From contig NZ_CP092417.1 of assembly GCF_023716865.1 (NCBI RefSeq), positions 7,052,501 to 7,116,500 of the forward strand: 64,000 bases of DNA, given 5' to 3'. The position numbers and the translations under genes are program-made. The notes under the pieces were generated by a model. The model had not been told where the DNA came from. It saw nothing but the letters and a program-made list of their open reading frames with translations, and did no database searches. Position 1 is the stretch's first letter. Every line of letters begins with the position of its first letter. This stretch comes from Endozoicomonas sp. SCSIO W0465. Its GTDB lineage: Bacteria > Pseudomonadota > Gammaproteobacteria > Pseudomonadales > Endozoicomonadaceae. Positions 38,898 to 48,077 of this stretch are shown piece after piece.

Positions 38898-39304
38898 ACA
38901 TTATCCTGAAAGTTCCTCATAAGCAGATACGCTTTTGCAATTAGAAAATCCAGTGCAATATCAGCGTTAGCGTTCATGCTATCAATCTGGGTAATGTCAT
39001 TCAGCTCAAGCATCTGCCCCACTAACTCCAGTGCTTCCAGGTCTCCCTTTTGGCAGGCGTTCTGAACCAAGGGTTGGCAATCACGTAGCAGTGGCAGAGC
39101 GGGTTGATCAGAATCGCAACAGCGTCGTTGATCCAGAGGAACTGATTGCTCTAACAACCGCTCGATAATACATCCCAAATGAAGCTGGTGAGATTTACTA
39201 CACGATGTTTTGACCAACGAACGTCCGCCAAATTGACTCGATTCTATTTCTGTGCAGATGTTGCATGGCCGGTTTGGTATGGATGTGTCACTGATAGCCT
39301 TCAT
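38898..39304 (-). pseudogene. Fragment 1 of the RING-GTPase gene: RING-H2-like module
   Basis: N-terminal piece of 135 codons; the frame runs 15 codons on into the IS. Ligands Cys14-x2-Cys17, Cys35-x3-His39-x2-His42-x2-Cys45, Cys62/Cys63; the last Cys of the usual eight is not in place. GGRSLVKTSC is shared with GGRSLVKSSC of the 906-residue ankyrin protein, and QNACQKGDLEAL with its FNACRTGNLETL. Confidence 0.85.
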
Positions 39305-39509
39305 TTAATCACTCCGTTTTTATTAGCGAAGCAGATACCCAAATAATGAACCTGATGATTACCTGGTCCAAAAATAAGACAATACATCAATGATTTGTTT
39401 GGTCGTACATACTAACTTGAATTGTCGTTTAGCAATTGATTAAACAACCTTTAAGTCCGAATGCAATTTATAGTTATCTTCACTGATCTTGCCAGTAATT
39501 TACTGTTTT

Positions 39510-39806
39510 TTATCGTTGTTGCTGTGCAAATACGGGCTTGGCTCTCCGCTGTGAGGATAACGTTGGAGCAAATTCCAGGATGCTCAGTGGCATGGCCATC
39601 ATACTACCCGGTAAAGGGGTGGGTTCTTTATCAATAGACTTTTCTAATTTGAAGCTGACGCCCAAATCTGCTTTTGGGTGATTAATGCCATTCAGTGGAT
39701 AGCGAAGGTCTCGGCCAATCTTAGTCAGTGTTTCTGCATCAAGGTGGCTGTATGAGCATGCTGTAGGTGCCATCTCCCTGGGCAATGGGTATCGCTTCTT
39801 CACCAT
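39510..39806 (-). CDS. Hypothetical protein
   Basis: 98 codons (87 from MAPTACSYSHLD). Contains IGRDLRYPLNGINHPKADLG, not recognised. Lies between the RING module and an IS66 remnant, so it could be part of decayed mobile DNA. Confidence 0.35.
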   Translation of the reverse strand: MVKKRYPLPREMAPTACSYSHLDAETLTKIGRDLRYPLNGINHPKADLGVSFKLEKSIDKEPTPLPGSMMAMPLSILEFAPTLSSQRRAKPVFAQQQR

Positions 39807-39819
39807 TCTTCAGCATCCG

Positions 39820-40060
39820 ATCACCATGAAGGCTCTAAAGCCTTCCGCTGTGCCTGAATCGATCATTGGAGAAGGTAAGGGAACACTTGTCTGCGACCGG
39901 TATTCAACCTACAAAAATTGGCCAAAGACCATCCGCTGATTGTTCTGGCGTTCTGCTGGGCTCATGCCAGGAGAGACTATCAAGGAGTTCTTTCAACACT
40001 TTGGGGTAACCCCCAAAGGGTTCAGGAGGTGCCCCTGCACCCGCTTCCTACTGCGATCCA
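39820..40060 (+). pseudogene. IS66 transposase remnant
   Basis: Two frames give GTLVCDRYSTYKNW and, after a shift, LAKDHPLIVLAFCWAHARRD, the central DDE part of IS66 transposases. Only about 80 codons survive and no ends are visible. Confidence 0.7.
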
Positions 40061-40398
40061 AAGGCTGAGTATTCCAATCGACCGGCAAAACATATAGAAG
40101 CGATGTTATAGATGGTTATACTCGCTCGATTAGAAGCCAGCTCTTTTTACGAATCATCTATTATTCTGGCTTAAAACAAGCTCTACGGCTCGTCAAATAG
40201 AGATTTAAAGTGGATTAATCTATTAAATTTCAAGCAGATAGAAAATAATTATACTATTTATGTTAGCGTGATCATGGCGGGCATTATAAGTAGCAAGCCC
40301 GATGAAATCGAATAACTTTAGAAGAGAAAGTGGTGAAGATTCAAAAATAATGAGGGGGAATATAATTCCCCCTGTAAAAGCTTGGAGTTACCAACTAC
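40061..40398. other. Non-coding stretch
   Basis: AT-rich DNA with short inverted stretches but no gene or clear element. The last 50 bases before 40399, which form the 3' side of the algP-like gene, contain GGGGGAATATAATTCCCCC, a perfect 8-bp stem that may terminate that transcript. Confidence 0.5.
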
Positions 40399-40923
40399 TT
40401 ACTTCTTTTTAGCAGGCGACCTTTTTGCAGCGGTTTTTCTGGATGTGACTTTCTTCTCAGGTGCAATCTTTTCAGCAGGAGCCTTTTGTTCAGCAGCTAC
40501 ATTTTTGGCTGCCGGTTTGTTCTTGGCTGCTGCTTTCTTTCTGACTGCTGGCTTCTTGGCTGCTGGCTTCTTGGCTGCTGGCGTCTTCTTAACCGCTACT
40601 TTTTTCTTGGCTACTGTCTTTTTCTTAGCTACTGCCTTTTTGACGGTGGTTTTCTTGGCAGCAGTTTTCTTTTTCGTAGCTACCTTCTTCTTGGCCGTGG
40701 TTTTCTTAGCCGGGCTCTTTTTGGCAGAAGCTTTCTTTGCACTGGCCTTTGCCTTTTTCAGCGCATCTTTAGCCTTTTTAAGCTTTTTCTCTAGCGCATC
40801 AATTTCTTTTTCCCACTTTGTCACCATATCGACCTTTTTAACAGTCTTCTTGGCAGTCGCTTTTTTAGCAGGAGCCTTCCTGGTCGTACTTTTTTTGGCT
40901 GCAGTCTTCCGTGTTGCAGGCAT
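40399..40923 (-). CDS. algP: Histone H1-like Lys/Ala-rich protein (AlgP-like)
   Basis: 174 residues, more than two thirds Lys and Ala, with a short heptad segment (about 33-62, KWEKEIDALEKKLKKAKDAL) and then KKxxAKK and AAKKPAAKK repeats. AlgP (AlgR3) of Pseudomonas is a DNA-binding histone-like regulator with such a tail and lies next to an FKBP isomerase gene and algQ, as here. The symbol rests on synteny plus composition; low complexity makes strict orthology unprovable by eye. Confidence 0.75.
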   Translation of the reverse strand: MPATRKTAAKKSTTRKAPAKKATAKKTVKKVDMVTKWEKEIDALEKKLKKAKDALKKAKASAKKASAKKSPAKKTTAKKKVATKKKTAAKKTTVKKAVAKKKTVAKKKVAVKKTPAAKKPAAKKPAVRKKAAAKNKPAAKNVAAEQKAPAEKIAPEKKVTSRKTAAKRSPAKKK

Positions 40924-41295
40924 TGGGTCATCCCTCGTTTTAAATTAACCAATCTACTAGTAGTTAGTACATCGTAATAAAAACCGAATAATTTATACCC
41001 AGTTTTAATTCCAACATAGAGTGCTTATTCGTCATCTGCAAATTTTTTTTTAGCTTTCTCTCTATTTTTTTGGTAATAAAATTGCATTTTACTTGAACAG
41101 ATAGAAAGAATAGGTCGTTTATTTTTTATACTCATTACAGTAAAAAGCACTTTAATTTAGGCACTTTTTCATTACACAGCGTTAAACTGGGGTTGCCAAA
41201 AAAACCAATTTACTAAATGATAGGGATCGAAGTACCCTGTTCTGAAAAGACTGTGCCGAAAAGCAAGATAGGAAATTATCAGAAAGAGTGTGTAT
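40924..41295. other. AT-rich divergent promoter region
   Basis: 372 bases between the divergent algP-like and FKBP genes. Strongly AT-rich with several T and A runs; no gene seen. Specific promoters cannot be fixed by eye. Confidence 0.5.
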
Positions 41296-41979
41296 ATGAT
41301 GTTCAAGGCGCTTACCGGCGTTACCCTGCTCTCTTACTCCCTGTGTTCATTTGCTACTCTGGAAACAGAAAGCGATAAATTAAGCTATAGCCTTGGAGTA
41401 TCCATGGCAGAGCAACTTAAACCATTTGATGGGATCAATATTAATGCCATTATCCAGGGGATAGAGGATAATCTTGGCAACCAGGTTTTACAGCTATCGC
41501 AGGATGAAGTCACCTATTTTGTTGATTTAGCGCAGACTCAAAAGCAAAAACTTAAGCAGGTCAAGTATCAGAAAGAAGCACAGGAGAGCCTGGAAAAAAG
41601 TCGGCTTTTTCTGGCCAAAAACAGCAAAAAACCTGGAATTGTTGTGCTGGAGAGCGGTCTCCAGTACCGGGTACTCACGAAAGGCAGTGGCATCAAGCCA
41701 TCTATTACCGATCATATAACTGTTCACTATGAAGGCCGCCGGATCGATGGAACTCTTTTCGAGAGCTCATACACTCGAAACCAGCCCGCTACTTTCCAGT
41801 TAAACAGGGTTATCGCGGGCTGGACAGAAGGCATTCAGAAAATGCCTGAAGGATCAACCTGGGAGTTGTTTATTCCCTCCACTCTGGCATACGGCTCCAG
41901 TGGTATTCCCGGAATTATTGGACCCAATGAAGCAATAATTTTCAAGATAGAACTCAGGGATGTAAACAAAAGCAGTTGA
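41296..41979 (+). CDS. FKBP-type peptidyl-prolyl isomerase (Mip/FklB-like)
   Basis: About 227 residues. Signal peptide in the first 22 residues (MFKALTGVTLLSYSLCSFA), an N-terminal helical dimerisation domain (KLSYSLGVSMAEQLKPFDG), and the FKBP domain from about residue 125 (VLESGLQYRVL, VHYEGRRIDGTLFESSY, GWTEGIQKMPEGS, LAYGSSGIPGIIGPNEA). Periplasmic foldase; Mip-type members assist infection in Legionella. I prefer the ATG at 41296 over the GTG at 41290. In Pseudomonas the same gene sits between algP and algQ. Confidence 0.9.
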   Translation: MMFKALTGVTLLSYSLCSFATLETESDKLSYSLGVSMAEQLKPFDGININAIIQGIEDNLGNQVLQLSQDEVTYFVDLAQTQKQKLKQVKYQKEAQESLEKSRLFLAKNSKKPGIVVLESGLQYRVLTKGSGIKPSITDHITVHYEGRRIDGTLFESSYTRNQPATFQLNRVIAGWTEGIQKMPEGSTWELFIPSTLAYGSSGIPGIIGPNEAIIFKIELRDVNKSS

Positions 41980-42051
41980 TACTGACATGAGGACAAAAAC
42001 TACTGAATGGCCTGAATACAGTTCAGAGTTTATCCTCACCTGATCCGAAAA

Positions 42052-42522
42052 TCATGAGTTAGCCAGCTTTTCCCGGTGAGATTCATGCAGAGTTTCAATC
42101 ATTCTATCTTCAAGACTGAAACGCTCTTCCAGAGTTTCACCCAATTCCGATACAGCACCCTGGAGTTTCTGCAGAGAGCTGATTGATTCACAACTGTCAT
42201 TAAATTTCAAACATCTTGACGTATTTTGTTCAAGCTTTGGCAGCATCGTATGAGCCAGTTCGATTCCCCCATCATTATGCTCGTGGGCTTCCTGAATCAA
42301 ATGCTCATAAACTTCAAAATGACCAGCGGAAGCATAATCCACTAAAATCTGGCACAACTCCTTCAATTTACTGGCCACCGGACGATTGTCATCATCAAAT
42401 TGATCCATTCCATTGATAGAGCAGTAAAGCACGATCAGCTCCTGACGCTCGTTGAGCCAGCGATCAATAATTTCTGATACACCTCCCCAACGTTCTTTGG
42501 CCGTTTGGCAACCCTCCAGCAT
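42052..42522 (-). CDS. rsd: Anti-sigma70 factor Rsd/AlgQ
   Basis: About 156 residues from the ATG at 42522, which has AGAGAGGAAC upstream. Family blocks: IIDRWLNERQELIVLYCSI, LCQILVDYASAGHFEVYEHL, LGETLEERFSLEDRMI. Rsd/AlgQ binds region 4 of sigma70. The FKBP - AlgQ neighbourhood supports the AlgQ-type identity. Confidence 0.88.
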   Translation of the reverse strand: MLEGCQTAKERWGGVSEIIDRWLNERQELIVLYCSINGMDQFDDDNRPVASKLKELCQILVDYASAGHFEVYEHLIQEAHEHNDGGIELAHTMLPKLEQNTSRCLKFNDSCESISSLQKLQGAVSELGETLEERFSLEDRMIETLHESHREKLANS

Positions 42523-42894
42523 GATAGACAGTTCCTCTCTAACAATTAGATCTCTTCTGCGTGAATGGGACCTCGTAAGCACCTGTGTCAGGCGGCTCAG
42601 ATGCTAGGTTATGACAGTGAATTTTTTGCAGCAAGCGTTTATTTTTCCAAAACACAACGCAATTTAAAATGCAAGTTTTCAAAGAACATCATAAATTCAA
42701 TGGTTTCAGGGTGTTTTCCTGATAACTCAAAAGCTTTTTCAGCTAACAAACTTTTGTTTAATTAAAAAAAATTATTTTAATCGACGGGTTTCGATACTGC
42801 GAAATCCTGATGTCGTCATCCAAAAACCGCTCCCAAGACCTTATCTCAGGCTGGAAATAGAACCACCACTCACCACATACTATCTATTTATTTC
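42523..42894. other. Non-coding stretch before the IS66 element
   Basis: Upstream region of rsd, including an AT-rich tract near 42740-42780. Nothing else recognised. Confidence 0.45.
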
Positions 42895-43619
42895 GTAACT
42901 GTTCAGCACCCCCACATAAATCTGGAATTTTCTGATTTTTATACCATCCTCTTAAGCACCATTTTTCCACAATATTCGCCAGCATGATTCCAGAACTACC
43001 CGCAACTATGTCGGCTGAGATTCTCTTGAAAGAGAATGCAGAGCTGCGGATGAGAGTTGCCTGTCTGGAAGAGCGATGTCGAGAATTGGAAGAAAAGGTT
43101 GGCAAGAACAGTCAAAACAGCAGCAAGCCGCCATCGTCTGATGGTTATCAAAAACCTTGTAAAAACAGTAATTCTCCAGATCATTCTGACGACCTTTCCG
43201 CAGATAAAGGTACCGATCCATCGGATGAAAAACCCAATCCTAAAAGTCTGAGACAGTCTTCTGGTAATAAAGCCGGTGGAAAGAAAGGGCATCAGGGCAC
43301 TTGTCTTAAACAGGTCGATATCCCTGACTATATTGAGTACCTTCCGGTTAAAGAATGCAATAAATGTCAGGCGTCTCTTCTTGATAGTGAGCCGGTCAAA
43401 TATATTGAACGACAGGTGTTTGAACCAGGGAGACCGGGTGAATTTGAAGTAACGGCCCATAGAGCTGAAGTAAAAATCTGCACTTGTGGTTGTCGGAATC
43501 AGGCTGAATTCCCGGAAGGTGTTACCGCTGCCGCACAATATGGCTCAGCCACACAGGCTATGGCCGTCTATCTTAACCAATACCATTTCCTGCCTTTTAA
43601 GCGCGTGTCAGAGTATTTT

Positions 43620-45146
43620 CTCGACTTTAGAGTTTTAAGAGCACAATAGTTCCGGCGCATAATCTGCTAAAAGCAACCATCCCCAATGACGAAATTCGAG
43701 ATGGTTGCCATGCTCACTTCAGATCATCAAGTAATCCTCAGGGAGCTCGCTTCATATACAACCTTTCTTGCTGGAGCGCTATCATCAACTGCAGTACCAA
43801 CGTTCTGCGAACTGCTGTTCGGTTGCATGCTTTCAGCCGACGGCTTTGTTACACAGGCGTTGTTAACAATTGATTTTCATTGTGTGTGGAGCAGCTACCA
43901 CCACTGGCTATCTCAGGGCAAGTGGCAATGGAAGAACTTGGCACGCCACTTGATCCGTCTGGTCTGCTCCAAAGCTCCTGAGAATCAACCTGTGGTCCTG
44001 GGGCTTGATGACTGGGTAATCGAACGGTTTTCCGACAAAGCCCCTGCTTGTCGTACACATCATCAACACAGCAAGAAACGCAATCGGCCGACGTACATCT
44101 GGGGGCAGTGTTGGGTTTCCCTGGCCATCATATTTGAGCGGGCTGCAGATGAAGTATTTACCGCCATACCGGTGATCTCATTTCCGACACCAGCTTCAGG
44201 TAACACCAGCAAACTGAAAATTGCCGTGGCCATGCTCAGGGTGGTACGCAATGAAGTGAAGGATCGAGTGCTACGCCTGCTAACCGATTGCTGGTATATG
44301 AACTGGACACTGATAAAGCCAGCTCTGGAAATGAACATAGAAGTTGTTGGTCAGATACCTTCAAATCGGGCCCTCTATGCTTTGCCGCCAGCACCCACCG
44401 TAAAGAAGCGAGGGCGCCCAAAAAAGTACGGCATCAAGATGACGACAGAACAGGTTAAGAAACTGCCGGAAGAAAAAGCAACAGTATGGATGTACGGCAA
44501 ATTTCGCAAAATACGTTATCGTACCCTGATCTGTCGCGCCAGATTCCTTAAAGGTCGTGAAGTACGCGTCGTCTGGAGTCGCTTTGAAAATGACAAAGGT
44601 CTGACCGAAAGCAGAATATTCATCTCGACCAATCCGGAACTTGAGGGACTGGAGGTGCTTCGTGCCTATTCCCGGAGATGGCCGGTAGAGCCAATGTTTC
44701 ACCAACTCAAACATGCTTTTGGCTGTTGCCATTTATGGCAGCAGAAATTGCGAACACTGCTTCGATGGATGCATTTGAAAATGGCAGGCTATGCATTATT
44801 GCAGTTATTAACCGTTTGTAAAAATCAGGCATGTCTGAATATTTCTCGGATACCCTGGAGAAGCCCGGATACAACCACTGCAGGCATGATGAAAATTGCT
44901 CTTTCAGGAATTATTCCGAGGTTCTCTATTCGCAAGGGCTGGAACAGATATAAGCAAAAATATGAGTTCAATTTTCGCGATCTGATCGACCAGTTAATAC
45001 CGGATAATTCAGAAGCAGCATAACTAAAGGCTTTTAGGCAAAAAACGGAAGTAATAACGAACTTGGAAAAACAGTTCACTGATTTCGGCTTGCTTCACTA
45101 TAAAAAGCTGACCGAATTATCGTTTTATACAGACTCTAAAGTCGAG
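43620..45146 (+). mobile_element. IS4-type element, copy B
   Basis: 1,527 bp, ends CTCGACTTTAGAG and inverse, 8-bp duplication AGTATTTT at 43612-43619 and 45147-45154. Same as copy A in inverted orientation. Confidence 0.93.
43686..45023 (+). CDS. IS4-type transposase (copy B)
   Basis: 445 residues, identical in sequence to the copy A product, with the intact YREK block YSRRWPVEPMFHQLK. Confidence 0.9.
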   Translation: MTKFEMVAMLTSDHQVILRELASYTTFLAGALSSTAVPTFCELLFGCMLSADGFVTQALLTIDFHCVWSSYHHWLSQGKWQWKNLARHLIRLVCSKAPENQPVVLGLDDWVIERFSDKAPACRTHHQHSKKRNRPTYIWGQCWVSLAIIFERAADEVFTAIPVISFPTPASGNTSKLKIAVAMLRVVRNEVKDRVLRLLTDCWYMNWTLIKPALEMNIEVVGQIPSNRALYALPPAPTVKKRGRPKKYGIKMTTEQVKKLPEEKATVWMYGKFRKIRYRTLICRARFLKGREVRVVWSRFENDKGLTESRIFISTNPELEGLEVLRAYSRRWPVEPMFHQLKHAFGCCHLWQQKLRTLLRWMHLKMAGYALLQLLTVCKNQACLNISRIPWRSPDTTTAGMMKIALSGIIPRFSIRKGWNRYKQKYEFNFRDLIDQLIPDNSEAA

Positions 45147-46135
45147 AGTATTTTAATACTCTCTATAAAATGAGTGTAAGTGCAGGCACTGTCGCCAATT
45201 TTGTGGCCAGAACCTATGAAAATCTGGCTTCTACTGAAGAGGTTATTCGTGACGCCTTGCGGGAATCGTCTGTTGCCGGAGCCGATGAAACGGGTATGCG
45301 GGCCGAGGGCTCTTTGCACTGGCTACACGTTATGCGGGATGAACAATGGACGCTCTACTACTTGTCTGAAAAGCGAGGTCGTGAGGCCATGGACACGATG
45401 GGCATACTGCTAACATTTGCAGGCGTTCTGGTTCATGATCATTGGAAATCCTATTTTGCATATGCGGCAACTCACGTACTTTGCAATGCCCATCACCTGA
45501 GGGAGCTTTTGGGTGTTGTTGATAGGGACAGCAATCAACTGGCGTTGCGATTGATGAAGCTACTGAGGCTTTCCTGGCATTACTGCAAGGGCTTTAAGAC
45601 CATAGGTATGCTACAGATGCCAAGTGTTGTCTGTGAACGAATCGAGAAGATTTATGACCGGTTGCTTCAGCGGGCTCTAATGAAAGAAGTCGTCTATATG
45701 GAGAAGCAACGAGAGGAGCTTAAGCGCAAGAAAGTCAAGAATACTAAAGCTTACAATCTCTTCAAACGACTCACTGAGTTCAAGGCTGAGACACTGCGCT
45801 TCATGTCAGATTTTACCATTCCCTTCGATAACAATGGCAGTGAGCGGGATGTTCGAATGGCCAAGTTAAAGCAGAAAATCTCAGGCTGCTTCAGGAGTGC
45901 AGACGGTGGTTCTATGTTTGCACGGATTCGCAGCTATTTGTCGTCTGCCAGAAAACAGGGAATGGACATATATCAATCACTTCATAGAGCTGTTCGGAAT
46001 TACTGTAATATGCCTTTGCTCAGTGCTGAATAGTTACTTTATTTCTACCATCCTTACCATGATGCTCTTTTCCCAGACAGTCTCCTCAGAGAGTCCTTTC
46101 TCCCAGCTGCAGACTAAGCACAATAGTACAGACAA

Positions 46136-47713
46136 TTATTCTGCGGCCATATACGCCTGCAGAAAAGCGTCAAAGTCAGTTCTATCATTGTTTTCTCTTG
46201 CCAACTGGTCGGCAATAGAGCGTTGAGCAACCTGTTCAAAGTAGGCTAGCCGTTCATCACTCAGACCATGTCCAGAGAAGCTTTTGGCGTGTTTTTCTGA
46301 TAGAGACATCATCAACTCAATATAACTGAAGCCCTCTGTTTCAAGAGTATTGAGCAGCTGAGCAGACGGTGTTAAAGAGGCATCGTTCAGCTTTTCCCGT
46401 TGTGCATGTAAGCTCTTGACAAACGTTGACGATTCATTCGCCTGATCAAGCATCTCAGCAATGGGTGACATATCGTCCAGCAGCTGAAGCCCCCGGTCTT
46501 GGAGTACGACTGATTGACCTTTCTGTTTCAGCGCGACACCCGGCCGGCGACCTTCCATAACCACTGTTTTAAAATTATTGCTGGCTTCAGCACACTCATC
46601 GGCATCGATAGGGTCGCTGCCCTGCAACGAACAATAAACCAGAAAAATATCCAGGAAATGGGCATCCAGCTCGTTCAGCCCCAGTGGTTCAAACGGGTTG
46701 ATATCAAGGCAGCGTACCTCAACATACTCAACGCCTTCGTTGCGCAGGGCAGTCACGGGTTTTTCTCCTGAGCGGGCAATTCGCTTAGGGCGGATAGTGC
46801 TGTAATACTCATTCTCTATTTGCAGAAGATTGGTATTCAGTTGCAGGTATTGACCGTTTTTTTTCAGACCAATGGCCTCATAGGGCGGGTATGGTGTACG
46901 AATGGCACTGGAAAGGCTGTCCACGTAGTCCTCCAGTGTGTTGTAGCAAATATTCAGGGATGATTGGGCGTGATTGCTGTACCCCATATCACTCATACGT
47001 AACGACGTCGCATAAGGAAGATAAAGAGAGTCCTTATCGAGCGACTGAAGGCCTGACTGAGCGCCGCCATCGGCAAAAAAACTTCGGCTCACGGCCGGAG
47101 AGGCTCCAAACAGGTACATCAGCAGCCACGAGTAACGCAGAAAATTCCGGATCAGGGAAAAATAACCCGCCGACCTGAAATCCTGAACGTTAATTTCTTC
47201 TTGTCCAGAGTACTGCCGTAACAGCGCCCAGAACGCTTCTGGCAGGGAAAAGTTATAGTGAATACCGGCGATCGTTTGCATTGGCTTGCCATAACGATGC
47301 CAGAGCCCTTCACGATAAATGCTTTTCATCACGCCAATATTAGAACTTCCGTAATGAGCAATAGGAATACTGTCATCCCCTTCAAGCAGAGGTGGCATAC
47401 TACCCGACCAGAGCAGTTCTCCATCAATATGCTGATTAGCGTACTGATGAAGCTGTTCAAGGAAAGAGAGCGTATCATCAATTCGGCAATGTACCGGCGT
47501 TATGAATTCAAGCAATGCCTCAGAATAGTCGGTCGTGATGTACGGGTGAGTTAATGCACGCCCCAGTTTTTCAGGATGACGTTTTTGGGAAAGACGGGCA
47601 TCTGAGGTAACCCTGAGACTTTCACGCTCAATACCATGGCAGATGCCATGAAGGACTGAATGGTTAGCACGGGGCTGGAAAAGCTCCAGAAGATCCTGAT
47701 ACTCAGTAGCCAA
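46136..47713 (-). CDS. gshA: Glutamate-cysteine ligase
   Basis: 525 residues; first step of glutathione synthesis. GICHGIERESLRVTSDARLS and HPYITTDYSEALLEFITP are the proteobacterial GshA opening; VEYVEVRCLDINPFEPLG is another strong block. TTG at 47713 gives the usual N-terminus. The IS66 element ends 98 bases downstream of its stop. Confidence 0.95.
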   Translation of the reverse strand: MATEYQDLLELFQPRANHSVLHGICHGIERESLRVTSDARLSQKRHPEKLGRALTHPYITTDYSEALLEFITPVHCRIDDTLSFLEQLHQYANQHIDGELLWSGSMPPLLEGDDSIPIAHYGSSNIGVMKSIYREGLWHRYGKPMQTIAGIHYNFSLPEAFWALLRQYSGQEEINVQDFRSAGYFSLIRNFLRYSWLLMYLFGASPAVSRSFFADGGAQSGLQSLDKDSLYLPYATSLRMSDMGYSNHAQSSLNICYNTLEDYVDSLSSAIRTPYPPYEAIGLKKNGQYLQLNTNLLQIENEYYSTIRPKRIARSGEKPVTALRNEGVEYVEVRCLDINPFEPLGLNELDAHFLDIFLVYCSLQGSDPIDADECAEASNNFKTVVMEGRRPGVALKQKGQSVVLQDRGLQLLDDMSPIAEMLDQANESSTFVKSLHAQREKLNDASLTPSAQLLNTLETEGFSYIELMMSLSEKHAKSFSGHGLSDERLAYFEQVAQRSIADQLARENNDRTDFDAFLQAYMAAE

Positions 47714-47940
47714 GGTACAGATCCAATAATAATTAGGTATAGGTCTAATATTCGTTCAAAGAGATGATTCTTATTGGCAACGCGGACACCCGTAACCACG
47801 ACAACATGAACGAATCCCCAATAAGTACTCAGTTTCAAACCGAGCAAAAAACCTGAGTGAGCATGATAAAACAACAATCAGCTTAGCAGCTGATCACGTC
47901 CTGCGATCCCTATGATACCAGCCTGAATTTTCTAAATCCC

Positions 47941-47975
47941 CTAAAAAAGCCAGACAAAGACTTGCCTGGCTCTTT
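47941..47975 (-). terminator. Rho-independent terminator of tex
   Basis: On the minus strand AGCCAG-GCAAGTCTTTGT-CTGGCT followed by TTTTTTAG, about 105 bases after the tex stop. Confidence 0.8.
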
Positions 47976-47987
47976 CGTTCTCAAGCA

Positions 47988-48029
47988 ACCATCACCATCA
48001 CCATCACCATCACCATCACCATCACCATC
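47988..48029. repeat. Hexanucleotide tandem repeat, seven ACCATC units
   Basis: Seven perfect copies in the short stretch between the tex stop and its terminator. Confidence 0.93.
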
Positions 48030-48077
48030 AACAAGGTCTTTGCTGACACTATCAAAAGCGATTTTTCGCTGAGGCTT

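Larger units (their letters stand above)
31448..39304 (-). pseudogene. RING-like / dynamin-like GTPase / coiled-coil / polyproline gene broken by five insertions
   Basis: Six fragments join in one frame when five elements, each with one target duplication, are removed: IS701-like (37787-38897), MITE (36473-36632), IS66 (34233-35959), IS4-type (32465-33991), MITE (32228-32387). The remaining 3,135 bases are 1,044 codons plus stop. Order in the restored product: RING-H2-like module (Cys14, Cys17, Cys35, His39, His42, Cys45, Cys62), GTPase with P-loop GMVNAGKS (about 189-196), DTPG (343-346) and NKWD (410-413), coiled coils, and a polyproline tail. The GTPase resembles E. coli CrfC/YjdA. No intact copy remains in the window. 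Confidence 0.9.
42984..46033 (+). pseudogene. IS66-family transposase interrupted by an IS
   Basis: Parts 42984-43619 and 45155-46033 join in frame as KRVSEYFNTLYKMSVSAGTV to give 504 residues. N-terminal coiled coil and QNSSKPPSSDG, zinc-finger-like cysteines (ECNKCQ, CTCGCR), DDE domain with AGADETGMRAEG and HVLCNAHHLREL, and the C-terminal NNGSERDVRMAK carrying the Glu. Confidence 0.92.
42895..46037 (+). mobile_element. IS66-family element split by IS4-type copy B
   Basis: Ends GTAACTGTTCAGCAC and (inverse) GTAACTATTCAGCAC; 8-bp duplication TTTATTTC at 42887-42894 and 46038-46045. Without the inner IS and its duplication it is 1,608 bp with a single gene. Different from the IS66 element at 34233. 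Confidence 0.92.

Noticed and set aside
40382..40948. Plus-strand frames rich in Phe/Leu/Ala, looking like a membrane protein
   Set aside because: Antisense of the Lys/Ala-rich algP-like gene; AAG/GCC codons read backwards give such a composition.
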